A stretch of DNA of 64,000 nucleotides from Croceivirga thetidis (GTDB lineage: Bacteria > Bacteroidota > Bacteroidia > Flavobacteriales > Flavobacteriaceae). This document shows, piece by piece, positions 34,058 through 42,408 of the stretch (its first letter is position 1; every line of letters starts with the position of its first letter). A program made the translations under genes and the position numbers. The notes under the pieces were generated by a model, which saw only the letters and a program-made list of their open reading frames with translations, was not told the DNA's origin and searched no databases. The stretch is taken from NCBI RefSeq assembly GCF_012272815.1, contig NZ_JAAWWL010000002.1, forward strand, positions 402,280-466,279, read 5' to 3'.

Positions 34058-35104
34058 TCAAAGATTAACCAGAAAATCAATGGTGTCAATCCCATCAGCA
34101 TAATCGTTCAACTTAGGAGTCTGCGTTTGACCAAAATCAACTGTATCTTCAAAAATCCCACCAGAAACCACGCATTGAATGGATTCATTATTTGTTTCAA
34201 GCAATGTTTTCAGATTATTCACTGATGTATATGTTGAATAATTTAGTGTTGCGATGGGCGAAGAGAAAAGACTATCTTCCTTCACGAGCAAATACCCCGT
34301 ATCTAGAAATTTAAAATCAGACATAAGGTATACCGCCTTGTTATAATCGTAGTTGTTGTTGTATTTATGATTTTCAGTTAGGGAATCCCATTCTTGAATA
34401 GCCTCAAACAAGGAATCGAATTCGTAGTCTTTAGGAACAAGTAATTTGGATACACTTCTGCAGCCTAAACCGAAATACCGGAAAATATCTTCCCCAAGTG
34501 CTTTTAATTGTCCTTGATTTTCACCTCCAGTTAAAATGGCTAAGGAGTTTCTGTTTTTTCGAATGATATTTGGGTACTTTCCAAAGTAATATTCAAAGTA
34601 GCGACTTGTATTATCACTGCCTGTTGCGATTATTGCATCAAAATTCTCAAGCTTGCTTGCAGAAAATTCAACTTTTTGTGACAGCGAAGCATCCTGCTCG
34701 ATTAAAAATTTGGTTAGATAGGGGAGCAGCACTTTGTCGTTGTCGGATAATTTGGCAAGTACCTTATTTCCTGAAAAAAGAACACTGATAAAGTCATGAA
34801 AACCAACTAGTGGAATGTTACCCGCCATAATAATTGCAATGGTCTTAGGCCTTTTCACAGGTTCAATTGTGTACGAACCTAACCACTGTGTCAAATTTTC
34901 TTCAGTAAGGCAATCACCCCATTGTTTTAAGGCAAAATTTAAATTTTCTAGGGTAAACCATCCGTTTTGAGCTTTTGCAGTAAGGAGCACCTCGTTTAAA
35001 TTATCGGTCCAAACTCCTTTATTGCCATTAGGATTTTCACAAAAATCACGAAGAACAGCTCCAAGTTTAACAAAAGCTTCTAAATGAGGTAGTTCTTGCA
35101 ACAT
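34058..35104 (-). CDS. LuxC-type acyl-CoA reductase
   Basis: 348-residue protein of the acyl-CoA reductase (LuxC) family within the aldehyde dehydrogenase superfamily. Such enzymes reduce an acyl-CoA or acyl thioester to the aldehyde with NADPH through a cysteine. The central segment (FGLGCRSVSKLLVPKDY) carries the likely catalytic Cys, and KTIAIIMAGNIPLVGFHDF forms the cofactor-binding start. No lux genes are present; related genes occur in many Bacteroidota beside the ferredoxin found here. The substrate is not known. It is divergent from the ferredoxin gene across a 65-nt region containing a symmetric pair of -7 elements. Confidence 0.8.
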   Translation of the reverse strand: MLQELPHLEAFVKLGAVLRDFCENPNGNKGVWTDNLNEVLLTAKAQNGWFTLENLNFALKQWGDCLTEENLTQWLGSYTIEPVKRPKTIAIIMAGNIPLVGFHDFISVLFSGNKVLAKLSDNDKVLLPYLTKFLIEQDASLSQKVEFSASKLENFDAIIATGSDNTSRYFEYYFGKYPNIIRKNRNSLAILTGGENQGQLKALGEDIFRYFGLGCRSVSKLLVPKDYEFDSLFEAIQEWDSLTENHKYNNNYDYNKAVYLMSDFKFLDTGYLLVKEDSLFSSPIATLNYSTYTSVNNLKTLLETNNESIQCVVSGGIFEDTVDFGQTQTPKLNDYADGIDTIDFLVNL

Positions 35105-35108
35105 TAAA

Positions 35109-35149
35109 TTTGTATACTGAATTAGTAGGATTTAATTTTGTCAAAATTA
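35109..35149. promoter_or_regulatory. Divergent promoter, ferredoxin and acyl-CoA reductase
   Basis: TTTG (35109-35112), 20 nt, then TAATTTTG (35133-35140) is the best Bacteroidota -33/-7 match in the window, reading toward the ferredoxin. The next 9 bases mirror it: CAAAATTA at 35142-35149 is TAATTTTG on the other strand. The whole 35133-35149 is thus a 17-bp near-perfect palindrome holding two back-to-back -7 elements. A protein-binding palindrome is an alternative reading. Confidence 0.66.
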
Positions 35150-35169
35150 CGCATTGAAAAAGGAAAATA

Positions 35170-35523
35170 ATGGCAATTATAATAACGGATGAGTGTATAA
35201 ACTGTGGCGCCTGTGAGCCAGAGTGTCCGAACACGGCAATTTACGAGGGTGCAGATGAATGGAGATATAGTGATGGCACATCATTGGCCGGCGACGTAGT
35301 ATTGCCAGATGGAAAGGCGGTTAATGCTGACGAGGTTCAGGTACCAATAAGCGACGAGATATACTATATAGCTCCTGATAAGTGTACGGAGTGCATGGGC
35401 TTTCATGAAGAACCACAATGTGCTGCTGTTTGTCCGGTAGATTGCTGCGTTCCTGATGAAGATAGGGTGGAGTCCGAAGATGAACTTTTAGGCAAGCAGA
35501 AGTTTATGCACCCAGACGGGTAA
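35170..35523 (+). CDS. 2x[4Fe-4S] ferredoxin
   Basis: 117-residue bacterial-type ferredoxin. Cluster 1 ligands are in [13 protein letters not shown]; cluster 2 ligands are in [22 protein letters not shown], which has the longer spacing typical of the Alvin-type ferredoxins. An acidic insertion ([17 protein letters not shown]) separates the clusters. It is acidic overall, as expected for an electron carrier. It converges with the arginase-family gene with no gap: its stop ends at 35523 and the arginase stop codon starts at 35524. The partner enzyme is unknown; the divergent acyl-CoA reductase is one candidate. Confidence 0.92.
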   Translation: MAIIITDECINCGACEPECPNTAIYEGADEWRYSDGTSLAGDVVLPDGKAVNADEVQVPISDEIYYIAPDKCTECMGFHEEPQCAAVCPVDCCVPDEDRVESEDELLGKQKFMHPDG

Positions 35524-36300
35524 TTACAGCATTTTTTCTACAATTTCTTTCATCAATTTAGCGCATACCATTGCGGTTACGCCGTTAATATCCCTTTCCG
35601 GGTTGTATTCAACAATATCAGCACCTAACAATGGCACAGGAATATTTTGAATAATTTCAATTACTTGTCGGGTGCTTAAGCCCCCCGGTTCGTGGTGTGA
35701 GACTCCAGGTGCGAATGCAGGATCCAAAGCATCAATATCCAAAGAAAGGTAAATTGGTTTTTGGTACTTGGGCATTTCAAACAATTCAAAATCTTTCATT
35801 TCGATGATTTTGACACCAAATTCTCTTGCATTTTTGCGCTGTTCCTCACTTAAGGTGCGTATTCCTACTTGCGTAAGGTCAGTACTCAAACCATCCTTCA
35901 TTATGTTGTAGAAGGGACAAGCGTGGGAATACGAGTCACCTTCAAAATCTGTGTATAAATCACCGTGGGCATCGATGTGTAGGATTCCAATTTCCCCATG
36001 TTTTTCATGTAATGCCTTTAAAACGGGGTAGGTTATGGAGTGATCACCACCGAAAGTTAACACTGGATTACCAGATTTTAGATTTTTTTTGGTGATGCGT
36101 TCAATTTCGAAATAATCATTAATCTCAAAATCCCCACAGTCCAGAATTAATTCCTCTGAAATATACACGCCACTCTCAGAATAATAATTTGCAGATGGAG
36201 AATGAAATGCCTCACGAACCAACGGTGGTGCTAAAGCTGGTCCCTTTAGAAATGATGATTTTTCATCGAATTTAAAGCCTTGTAGTGTAATTTTTGACAT
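35524..36300 (-). CDS. Arginase/agmatinase-family ureohydrolase
   Basis: 258-residue dimanganese ureohydrolase. The metal-ligand motifs are complete: GGDHSITYP, HIDAHGDLY and SLDIDALDPAFAPG, followed by the conserved Glu in GADIVEYNPERD. Family members cleave agmatine, arginine, guanidinobutyrate or formiminoglutamate. The short N-terminus and the sequence around SHACPFYNI suggest agmatinase or a related guanidino substrate rather than arginase, but specificity cannot be fixed here. No signal peptide. It abuts the ferredoxin gene tail to tail. Confidence 0.87.
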   Translation of the reverse strand: MSKITLQGFKFDEKSSFLKGPALAPPLVREAFHSPSANYYSESGVYISEELILDCGDFEINDYFEIERITKKNLKSGNPVLTFGGDHSITYPVLKALHEKHGEIGILHIDAHGDLYTDFEGDSYSHACPFYNIMKDGLSTDLTQVGIRTLSEEQRKNAREFGVKIIEMKDFELFEMPKYQKPIYLSLDIDALDPAFAPGVSHHEPGGLSTRQVIEIIQNIPVPLLGADIVEYNPERDINGVTAMVCAKLMKEIVEKML

Positions 36301-36366
36301 CTCATAAATATACCAAAACCATAATGTATTTTGTTGGCCATTTTATTGTTCAGTATCTTGCCGCGC

Positions 36367-36495
36367 ATGTCTGAGAAAGAAAAGGAATATAGTGGTATTT
36401 GGATGAAGGTGGGTTGTTTTCTATCTACATTGGTCATTTTGGCCATTCTTTTTATAATAGGATATATCACCTATTCTATGTTCAATCGATTATAG
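36367..36495 (+). CDS. Small single-pass membrane protein
   Basis: A 42-codon ORF not covered by longer genes. The charged start MSEKEKEYSGIWMK is followed by one strong hydrophobic helix (about 18-36) and a short tail ending FNRL. It fills the gap between the arginase-family gene and ychF, with the -7 element of ychF just behind its stop. The charge distribution (acidic/basic head, uniform helix) looks like a real small membrane protein rather than a chance ORF. No family recognised. Confidence 0.5.
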   Translation: MSEKEKEYSGIWMKVGCFLSTLVILAILFIIGYITYSMFNRL

Positions 36496-36516
36496 TTAAG
36501 TTTCCATTCTTCGAAC

Positions 36517-36524
36517 TATCTTTG
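36517..36524 (+). promoter_or_regulatory. -7 promoter element of ychF
   Basis: TATCTTTG, an exact TAnnTTTG match 18 nt upstream of the ychF ATG. No good -33 TTG was found at the usual distance. Confidence 0.5.
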
Positions 36525-36542
36525 CTGCCTTAAATTTTATAC

Positions 36543-37637
36543 ATGAAAGCTGGAATCGTAGGTCTTCCCAATGTTGGTAAATCAACGCTTTTTAATTGTT
36601 TGTCCAATGCCAAGGCGCAAAGCGCCAATTTTCCATTCTGCACTATTGAACCCAATATTGGTGTGGTCAATGTACCCGATACCCGATTGGAAAAGTTAGA
36701 GGAATTGGTTAATCCGCAACAAGTAATTCCGGCAACCGTAGAAATAGTTGATATTGCCGGTTTGGTTAAAGGGGCGAGCAAGGGTGAAGGACTGGGAAAT
36801 CAGTTTTTAGGAAACATTCGTGAAACTGATGCCATTTTACATGTTTTGCGGTGTTTTGATAATGATAATGTGGTACATGTAGATGGTTCGGTTGACCCGA
36901 TTAGAGATAAAGAGACCATTGATATTGAATTGCAGCTTAAGGACCTGGAAAGCGTTGAAAAAAAGTTGGATAAGGTTGGCCGTGCAGCCAAGACAGGAAA
37001 TAAGGATGCCCAAAAGGAAGCGGCAGTGCTGCAAGCATTGAAATCGGGCTTGGAAAGTGGTTTGTCAGTACGAGGTATAGAAGTAAGTGAGAATGATAGA
37101 ATTGATTTCGTGAAACCTTTGCAGCTGATAACCGATAAGCCGGTAATGTATGTTTGTAATGTTGATGAAGCTGCTGCGGTTGACGGTAATGCCTATGTTG
37201 AAAAAGTAAAAGAAGCCGTTAAGGATGAAAATGCAGAGGTAATATACTTAGCTGTTGGCACGGAAGCCGATATTAATGAATTGGATTCCTACGAAGAGCG
37301 CCAACTTTTCTTGGAAGATCTAGGACTTTCAGAACCAGGATCTGCAAAATTGATTCGAGGAGCTTATAAGCTTTTGAACCTTGAGACCTATTTTACAGCA
37401 GGAGAAAAAGAAGTTCGGGCATGGACCATAAAAAAGGGAGCCACTGCACCTCAAGCTGCTGGAGTGATACATACCGATTTCGAAAAAGGGTTTATTCGTG
37501 CAGAGGTTATTGCCTACCAAGATTATACTTCCTTTGGGAGCGAAGCCAAGGTCAAAGAAGCTGGTAAAATGCGCGTGGAAGGAAAGGAATATGTGGTAAA
37601 AGATGGTGATGTCATGCATTTTAGGTTCAATGTTTAG
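36543..37637 (+). CDS. ychF: Redox-regulated ATPase YchF
   Basis: 364-residue Obg-family P-loop protein that binds the ribosome and hydrolyses ATP rather than GTP. G1 is GLPNVGKSTLFN at about 7-18, followed by DIAGLVKGASKGEGLGNQFL (G3) and a non-canonical G4 NVDE (in place of NKxD) that explains ATP preference. A coiled-coil insertion lies at about 120-180 and the C-terminal TGS domain ends in GDVMHFRFNV. Full length, all motifs intact. A -7 element lies 18 nt ahead of the start. Confidence 0.96.
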   Translation: MKAGIVGLPNVGKSTLFNCLSNAKAQSANFPFCTIEPNIGVVNVPDTRLEKLEELVNPQQVIPATVEIVDIAGLVKGASKGEGLGNQFLGNIRETDAILHVLRCFDNDNVVHVDGSVDPIRDKETIDIELQLKDLESVEKKLDKVGRAAKTGNKDAQKEAAVLQALKSGLESGLSVRGIEVSENDRIDFVKPLQLITDKPVMYVCNVDEAAAVDGNAYVEKVKEAVKDENAEVIYLAVGTEADINELDSYEERQLFLEDLGLSEPGSAKLIRGAYKLLNLETYFTAGEKEVRAWTIKKGATAPQAAGVIHTDFEKGFIRAEVIAYQDYTSFGSEAKVKEAGKMRVEGKEYVVKDGDVMHFRFNV

Positions 37638-37704
37638 TTGTTGACCATCATACTTTCCGAAGGTTGCAGTAATTCTTATTCTGCAATTGCCATAGCTTTA
37701 CTTC

Positions 37705-38610
37705 ATGAGCGACAATAAGCTTTTGGGCGGATTGGGAATCCTTTTTGGTATTGTTGGGGTCATTATGCACTCCTCCAAGGCTGTAATCGTGAAGCTTGTT
37801 TATGAGTACGATGTGGATACCTTGGAATTGCTACTCTTTAGAATGCTTTTTTCAGCACCTTTCTATCTATTGATACTGGTTTTTTCAAAAGGTGAGAAAA
37901 GAAAAGATGCTATTTCCGGTATTGATTACGTTTGGGTTTTTCTTTTCGGTCTTTTAGGGTATTATCTCGCAAGCTATTTTGACTTTTTAGGCCTTAATTA
38001 TTTAAAGGCAGGCTTGGAACGTATCATTCTCTTCATATATCCTACCATTGTTGTGTTCCTTGGCTGGTTGGTATTTAGAACCAAAATCACAAAAGTCCAG
38101 GCGATTGCCATTGCAATTACCTATTTGGGTGTTTTAGTGACATTTTGGAGTGAGGTTGAAATATCTGGTGATAAAACCTTATTGGGAGCTTTTTGGATTT
38201 TGCTTTGCGCTATTACCTATGCGGCCTATTTGGTTGGTAGTGGTTGGTTGATTCCAAAATTTGGAACATTACGGTTTACATGTATCGCCATGCTTTCTTC
38301 TACTGTTTGTGTTTTGGCGCATTATGTGATAGCTGGGGATTGGGATTTATTTCATTTTCCTCTTGCAGTTTATGGTTATATACTACTAATGGCGGTGGTG
38401 GCAACGATCGTTCCTTCGTTCTTGGTTTCGGAGTCGATTAAGCGATTGGGGGCTTCAAATTTCTCTATACTTGGCAGCATAGGGCCTGTGACCACAATCT
38501 TATTAGCATATATATTTATCGATGAACGCTTGAGTGCAATACAGCTTTTTGGAATGGCTATTGTAATATTTGGTGTGACCTACCTGTCAATCAAGGGTAA
38601 GAAGAAATAA
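37705..38610 (+). CDS. EamA/DMT-family transporter
   Basis: 301-residue inner-membrane protein with ten predicted helices in two EamA repeats (about 10-140 and 160-295), as in the drug/metabolite transporter superfamily. The repeat-end motif FSILGSIGPVTTILLAYIFIDERLSAIQ is typical of the second EamA unit. Substrate unknown; exporters of amino acids or purines and various importers share this fold. Lone gene, 67 nt behind ychF. Confidence 0.87.
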   Translation: MSDNKLLGGLGILFGIVGVIMHSSKAVIVKLVYEYDVDTLELLLFRMLFSAPFYLLILVFSKGEKRKDAISGIDYVWVFLFGLLGYYLASYFDFLGLNYLKAGLERIILFIYPTIVVFLGWLVFRTKITKVQAIAIAITYLGVLVTFWSEVEISGDKTLLGAFWILLCAITYAAYLVGSGWLIPKFGTLRFTCIAMLSSTVCVLAHYVIAGDWDLFHFPLAVYGYILLMAVVATIVPSFLVSESIKRLGASNFSILGSIGPVTTILLAYIFIDERLSAIQLFGMAIVIFGVTYLSIKGKKK

Positions 38611-38660
38611 AAAGAATAAAACCTTTATGGAGAAGCTCATTTTTTAAAAGTTGAGATAAT

Positions 38661-38668
38661 TAACTTTG
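38661..38668 (+). promoter_or_regulatory. -7 promoter element of the repeat lipoprotein gene
   Basis: TAACTTTG, an exact TAnnTTTG match 27 nt upstream of the ATG at 38696. No clear -33 element. Confidence 0.42.
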
Positions 38669-38695
38669 AAATTTATATAACACTAACCAATTCAA

Positions 38696-40255
38696 ATGAA
38701 ACACTTCTTATTTTCATTAGTACTAATAGTTATAATAACTGGTTGCTCCAGTTCTGAATCTCCGGAAGAAATGGAGGTTATTATCAATCTTCCAAGTTTA
38801 ACAACCAATTTGGCAACTGAAATAACCGAAAATTCAGTCACTGTTGGGGGCAATATAACAAGTGACGGGGGGGCAAGTGTAACCGAAAGGGGTGTAGTCT
38901 GGAGCACTAGAGCAAATCCGACGACTTCAAATAACAAACAGACGGTAGGAAACGGAACCGGAAGCTTTTCAACTTCGATTGTCGATTTGGATTCGAATAC
39001 GAATTATTTTATAAGAGCCTATGCCATCAATTCAGAAGGTACGGCATACGGCAGTCAACAACAGTTTACCACTCTTGAGCCTGAGCCTGTTCAAAAAATA
39101 TTTGACGGAGATGTTATTTTAACCTCACAACAACAAGTGGATGATTTTGGGGCTGAGGGCTACACGGAAATTACTGGGAATTTAGAAATTTTAGATGGTG
39201 TTCCCGCTGACTTAACAAATTTATTGGCATTAAATGGATTAAAAACTATTGGTGGAGATATTAGAATTGGGTCAAACCGTATTTTGATGAATCTAAACGG
39301 GCTAGAAACTTTAATGGAATTCGCAGGAGAACTTACAATAGAAAGCAATAGTATTTTGAATAATATTGAAGGTCTTCAAGGTATTTCCGGTAATCTATCT
39401 ATAATTCGAATAGACAATAACCCGGAGTTAAAAAGCTTGTCTAGTCTTAATGGTGTTAGCTCTTTAAAAGAGTTATTAATCCTTGGGAATACAGGTATTG
39501 AGGAAATAGATTTCCCAAATCTTGAATTTGTAGAGGGAGCCGTAATATTTAGTAATAATGATGGCCTTGTTAGATTAGGTGGCTTTAATAGCTTAATCTC
39601 AATTGGTTTTCTAAATATCGAAGCAAATGATCAACTAACTGAAATCACTGGTTTTAATTCGCTTATAGAAAATGATATTAACGGCATATTTATCGGTCTT
39701 AATGAAAGTTTAAATTCAATTTCTGGTTTCGAATCTTTTGAAACTTTGAGGGGTAGTTTGACTATAACCACAAACACTGCTCTTATAGAAATTAATTTTG
39801 CCAATAATCTTAAATCAATAAGTAATTTACTTGTAATAGACGGAAATTCAATGCTAAATAGTATTTCTGGCTTTACTAATCTTGAGTCTGTTGAAGAGAT
39901 ACTAATCAATTCTAACTTCAGTTTGCAAACCATAGAAGGTTTCGAATCATTAGTGAATCTCGACAAATTAACTTTTAGATTTAATTCAAACCTTTTAACG
40001 GTAATCGAATTTCCAAATCTGGAACGAATAAATGAAATTGAAATCTCCGGAAATGGTGACTTAAGTAATTTAGATTTTATGTCAAGTGTAACCGAATATA
40101 CAGGTGAATTTTTAAATATCACTGATAACGTTAGCCTAGTCGATTTCTGTGGTTTAAATGAAATTATTTCATCAGGATGGGACGGGGAATATAACGTATC
40201 GGGAAATAGCTTTAATCCACTTTTACAAGATTTACGAAATGGCAATTGTAATTAA
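38696..40255 (+). CDS. Surface lipoprotein with Fn3-like and L-domain/LRR-like repeats
   Basis: 519-residue SPII lipoprotein: lipobox IITGC with Cys17. Residues about 35-130 form a fibronectin-III-like domain of the type common in Bacteroidota (GGNITSDGGASVTERGVVWST, YFIRAYAINSEGTAYG). From about 140 to the end runs a leucine-rich beta-helix of receptor-L-domain type, with repeated xLxxLxGLxxL/ISG units (LTNLLALNGLKTIGGDIRIG, NNIEGLQGISGNLSI, FNSLIENDINGIFIGL). The gene is unusually rich in Asn, Ser and Leu and AT-rich compared with its neighbours, as expected for fast-evolving adhesion or recognition proteins. Probably at the cell surface. Confidence 0.78.
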   Translation: MKHFLFSLVLIVIITGCSSSESPEEMEVIINLPSLTTNLATEITENSVTVGGNITSDGGASVTERGVVWSTRANPTTSNNKQTVGNGTGSFSTSIVDLDSNTNYFIRAYAINSEGTAYGSQQQFTTLEPEPVQKIFDGDVILTSQQQVDDFGAEGYTEITGNLEILDGVPADLTNLLALNGLKTIGGDIRIGSNRILMNLNGLETLMEFAGELTIESNSILNNIEGLQGISGNLSIIRIDNNPELKSLSSLNGVSSLKELLILGNTGIEEIDFPNLEFVEGAVIFSNNDGLVRLGGFNSLISIGFLNIEANDQLTEITGFNSLIENDINGIFIGLNESLNSISGFESFETLRGSLTITTNTALIEINFANNLKSISNLLVIDGNSMLNSISGFTNLESVEEILINSNFSLQTIEGFESLVNLDKLTFRFNSNLLTVIEFPNLERINEIEISGNGDLSNLDFMSSVTEYTGEFLNITDNVSLVDFCGLNEIISSGWDGEYNVSGNSFNPLLQDLRNGNCN

Positions 40256-40533
40256 GAAATTAATTACATTATCTCCGATTTAATGGAGTGTTTACCTTGT
40301 CTTCATAATAATATGGGGACTAAATCCTAATTTAAGAGCGTTAAAGTGCGATTCAGTTATTTGCAATGTTTAGCGTAATATTTGGTATAATCTAATTCTC
40401 ACTTAAAAGGAATAAGTCCTCTTAGAAATACATATCAACAACTTTTTGACCTTAATTGTTGATTACTTTCTTACTGGTACATTTCGATTTTTATGCCATA
40501 ATTCTATATTAGACGGGCTAATCCCACGATTTT

Positions 40534-42387
40534 ATGGCATCATCCACAAAGTATACTGAAGATAATATACGTTCACTCGATTGGAAGGAGCATATTCGGA
40601 TGCGTCCAGGGATGTATATTGGTAAACTTGGTGACGGTTCTTCTGCAGATGACGGTATTTATATTCTCTTAAAAGAGGTTATCGATAACTGTATCGATGA
40701 ATTTGTGATGGGGGCCGGTAAGACAATTGAAATCAAAATAGATGAGAGCACTGTTTCTGTAAGGGACTATGGCCGTGGTATTCCTTTGGGTAAAGTTGTA
40801 GATGTTGTTTCAAAAATGAATACCGGTGGTAAATACGACACTAGGGCATTCAAAAAATCAGTTGGACTAAATGGAGTAGGAACCAAGGCTGTAAATGCGC
40901 TATCCACAACTTTTAAGGTGCAGTCCACGAGAGATGGACAAACCAAGACCGCCGAATTCGAAACGGGAAATTTGGTCAATGAAGAATTGGCGGATTCTTC
41001 AAAGCGACGAGGTACCTTGGTTAGCTTTATACCAGACGGTACAATATTCAAGAAATACAAATACCGAAACGAGTATGTAGAACGCATGCTCAAAAACTAT
41101 GTTTACCTCAATCCAGGATTGACCATTGTTTTTAATGGCGAGAAATACCATTCTGAAAACGGGTTGAAGGATTTGTTGGAAGACAACAACAATCAAGAGG
41201 ATTTTCTTTATCCGATAATTCACCTTAAAGGAAATGATATCGAAGTTGCGCTCACCCATAGTCGAACTCAATACAGTGAAGAGTATCATTCATTTGTGAA
41301 TGGGCAGCACACCACCCAAGGAGGTACCCATCAAGCTGCCTTCAGAGAAGCCATTGTAAAGACTTTACGCGAGCATTACAATAAAAATTATGATGCTTCA
41401 GATATCAGAAAATCAATTATTTCTGCCATTTCAATTAAAGTAATGGAGCCGGTCTTCGAAAGTCAGACCAAAACCAAGTTGGGTAGTACCGATATGGGCG
41501 GTGAATTGCCAACTGTTCGTACCTATATTAACGATTTTGTCGGAAAGTATTTAGATAATTTTCTTCATAAGAATCCAACGACCGCAGAAGCCATACAAAA
41601 GAAAATCGTACAGGCCGAAAAAGAACGAAAAGAACTTTCGGGAATACGTAAGCTAGCTAGGGAACGAGCTAAAAAGGCAAGTCTGCACAATAAAAAATTG
41701 CGTGATTGCCGTGTCCACTTGCAGGACATGAAAAAAGACCGAAGGTTGGAAACAACGCTGTTTATAACAGAAGGGGATTCGGCCTCTGGGTCAATCACCA
41801 AATCAAGGGATGTAAATACGCAAGCCGTTTTCAGTTTACGGGGAAAACCCTTGAACTCCTATGGCATGAGCAAAAAAATCGTCTATGAGAATGAAGAATT
41901 CAATCTGTTGCAAGCTGCCTTGAACATTGAAGATTCATTAGAGGACCTTAGATACAACAATATCGTCATTGCAACTGATGCGGACGTTGACGGCATGCAC
42001 ATTCGACTGCTCTTGATAACCTTCTTTCTTCAATTTTTTCCTGAACTCATAAAAGAGAACCATCTGTATATTTTGCAAACTCCTTTATTTAGGGTCAGAA
42101 ATAAGAAGGAAACGATTTATTGTTATTCAGAAGAGGAGCGAAGAGCTGCAATCGAAAAACTATCTGGCAAACCTGAGATTACCAGGTTTAAGGGGTTAGG
42201 TGAAATTTCGCCAGATGAGTTCAAGCACTTTATAGGTGATGATATTAGATTGGAACCTGTGATGCTCGACAAGGCAATGTCAATTGACCAATTGCTCCAA
42301 TTTTACATGGGTAAAAATACACCTGACCGTCAAAAATTCATAATTAACAACTTGAAAGTAGAACTTGATTTAGTTGATGAAAACTAA
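40534..42387 (+). CDS. parE: DNA topoisomerase IV subunit B
   Basis: 617-residue type IIA topoisomerase ATPase subunit. The GHKL ATPase has [10 protein letters not shown] (Mg/ATP Glu, Asn), YGRGIPLG and [14 protein letters not shown]. The transducer domain includes the QTKTKLGS loop. The TOPRIM domain has EGDSASG and the metal DAD region ([13 protein letters not shown]). Length and N-terminus ([11 protein letters not shown]) match ParE rather than GyrB. The parC gene follows after 21 nt, giving a complete topoisomerase IV operon for chromosome decatenation. The 278 nt upstream hold no other gene. Confidence 0.94.
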   Translation: MASSTKYTEDNIRSLDWKEHIRMRPGMYIGKLGDGSSADDGIYILLKEVIDNCIDEFVMGAGKTIEIKIDESTVSVRDYGRGIPLGKVVDVVSKMNTGGKYDTRAFKKSVGLNGVGTKAVNALSTTFKVQSTRDGQTKTAEFETGNLVNEELADSSKRRGTLVSFIPDGTIFKKYKYRNEYVERMLKNYVYLNPGLTIVFNGEKYHSENGLKDLLEDNNNQEDFLYPIIHLKGNDIEVALTHSRTQYSEEYHSFVNGQHTTQGGTHQAAFREAIVKTLREHYNKNYDASDIRKSIISAISIKVMEPVFESQTKTKLGSTDMGGELPTVRTYINDFVGKYLDNFLHKNPTTAEAIQKKIVQAEKERKELSGIRKLARERAKKASLHNKKLRDCRVHLQDMKKDRRLETTLFITEGDSASGSITKSRDVNTQAVFSLRGKPLNSYGMSKKIVYENEEFNLLQAALNIEDSLEDLRYNNIVIATDADVDGMHIRLLLITFFLQFFPELIKENHLYILQTPLFRVRNKKETIYCYSEEERRAAIEKLSGKPEITRFKGLGEISPDEFKHFIGDDIRLEPVMLDKAMSIDQLLQFYMGKNTPDRQKFIINNLKVELDLVDEN

Positions 42388-42408
42388 TTGAAAGTGAGAA
42401 AGGTATAA

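Noticed and set aside
35524-36300. Formiminoglutamase or arginase specificity
   Set aside because: The sequence shows only the general ureohydrolase metal site; no histidine or arginine catabolic genes lie nearby, so specificity was left open.
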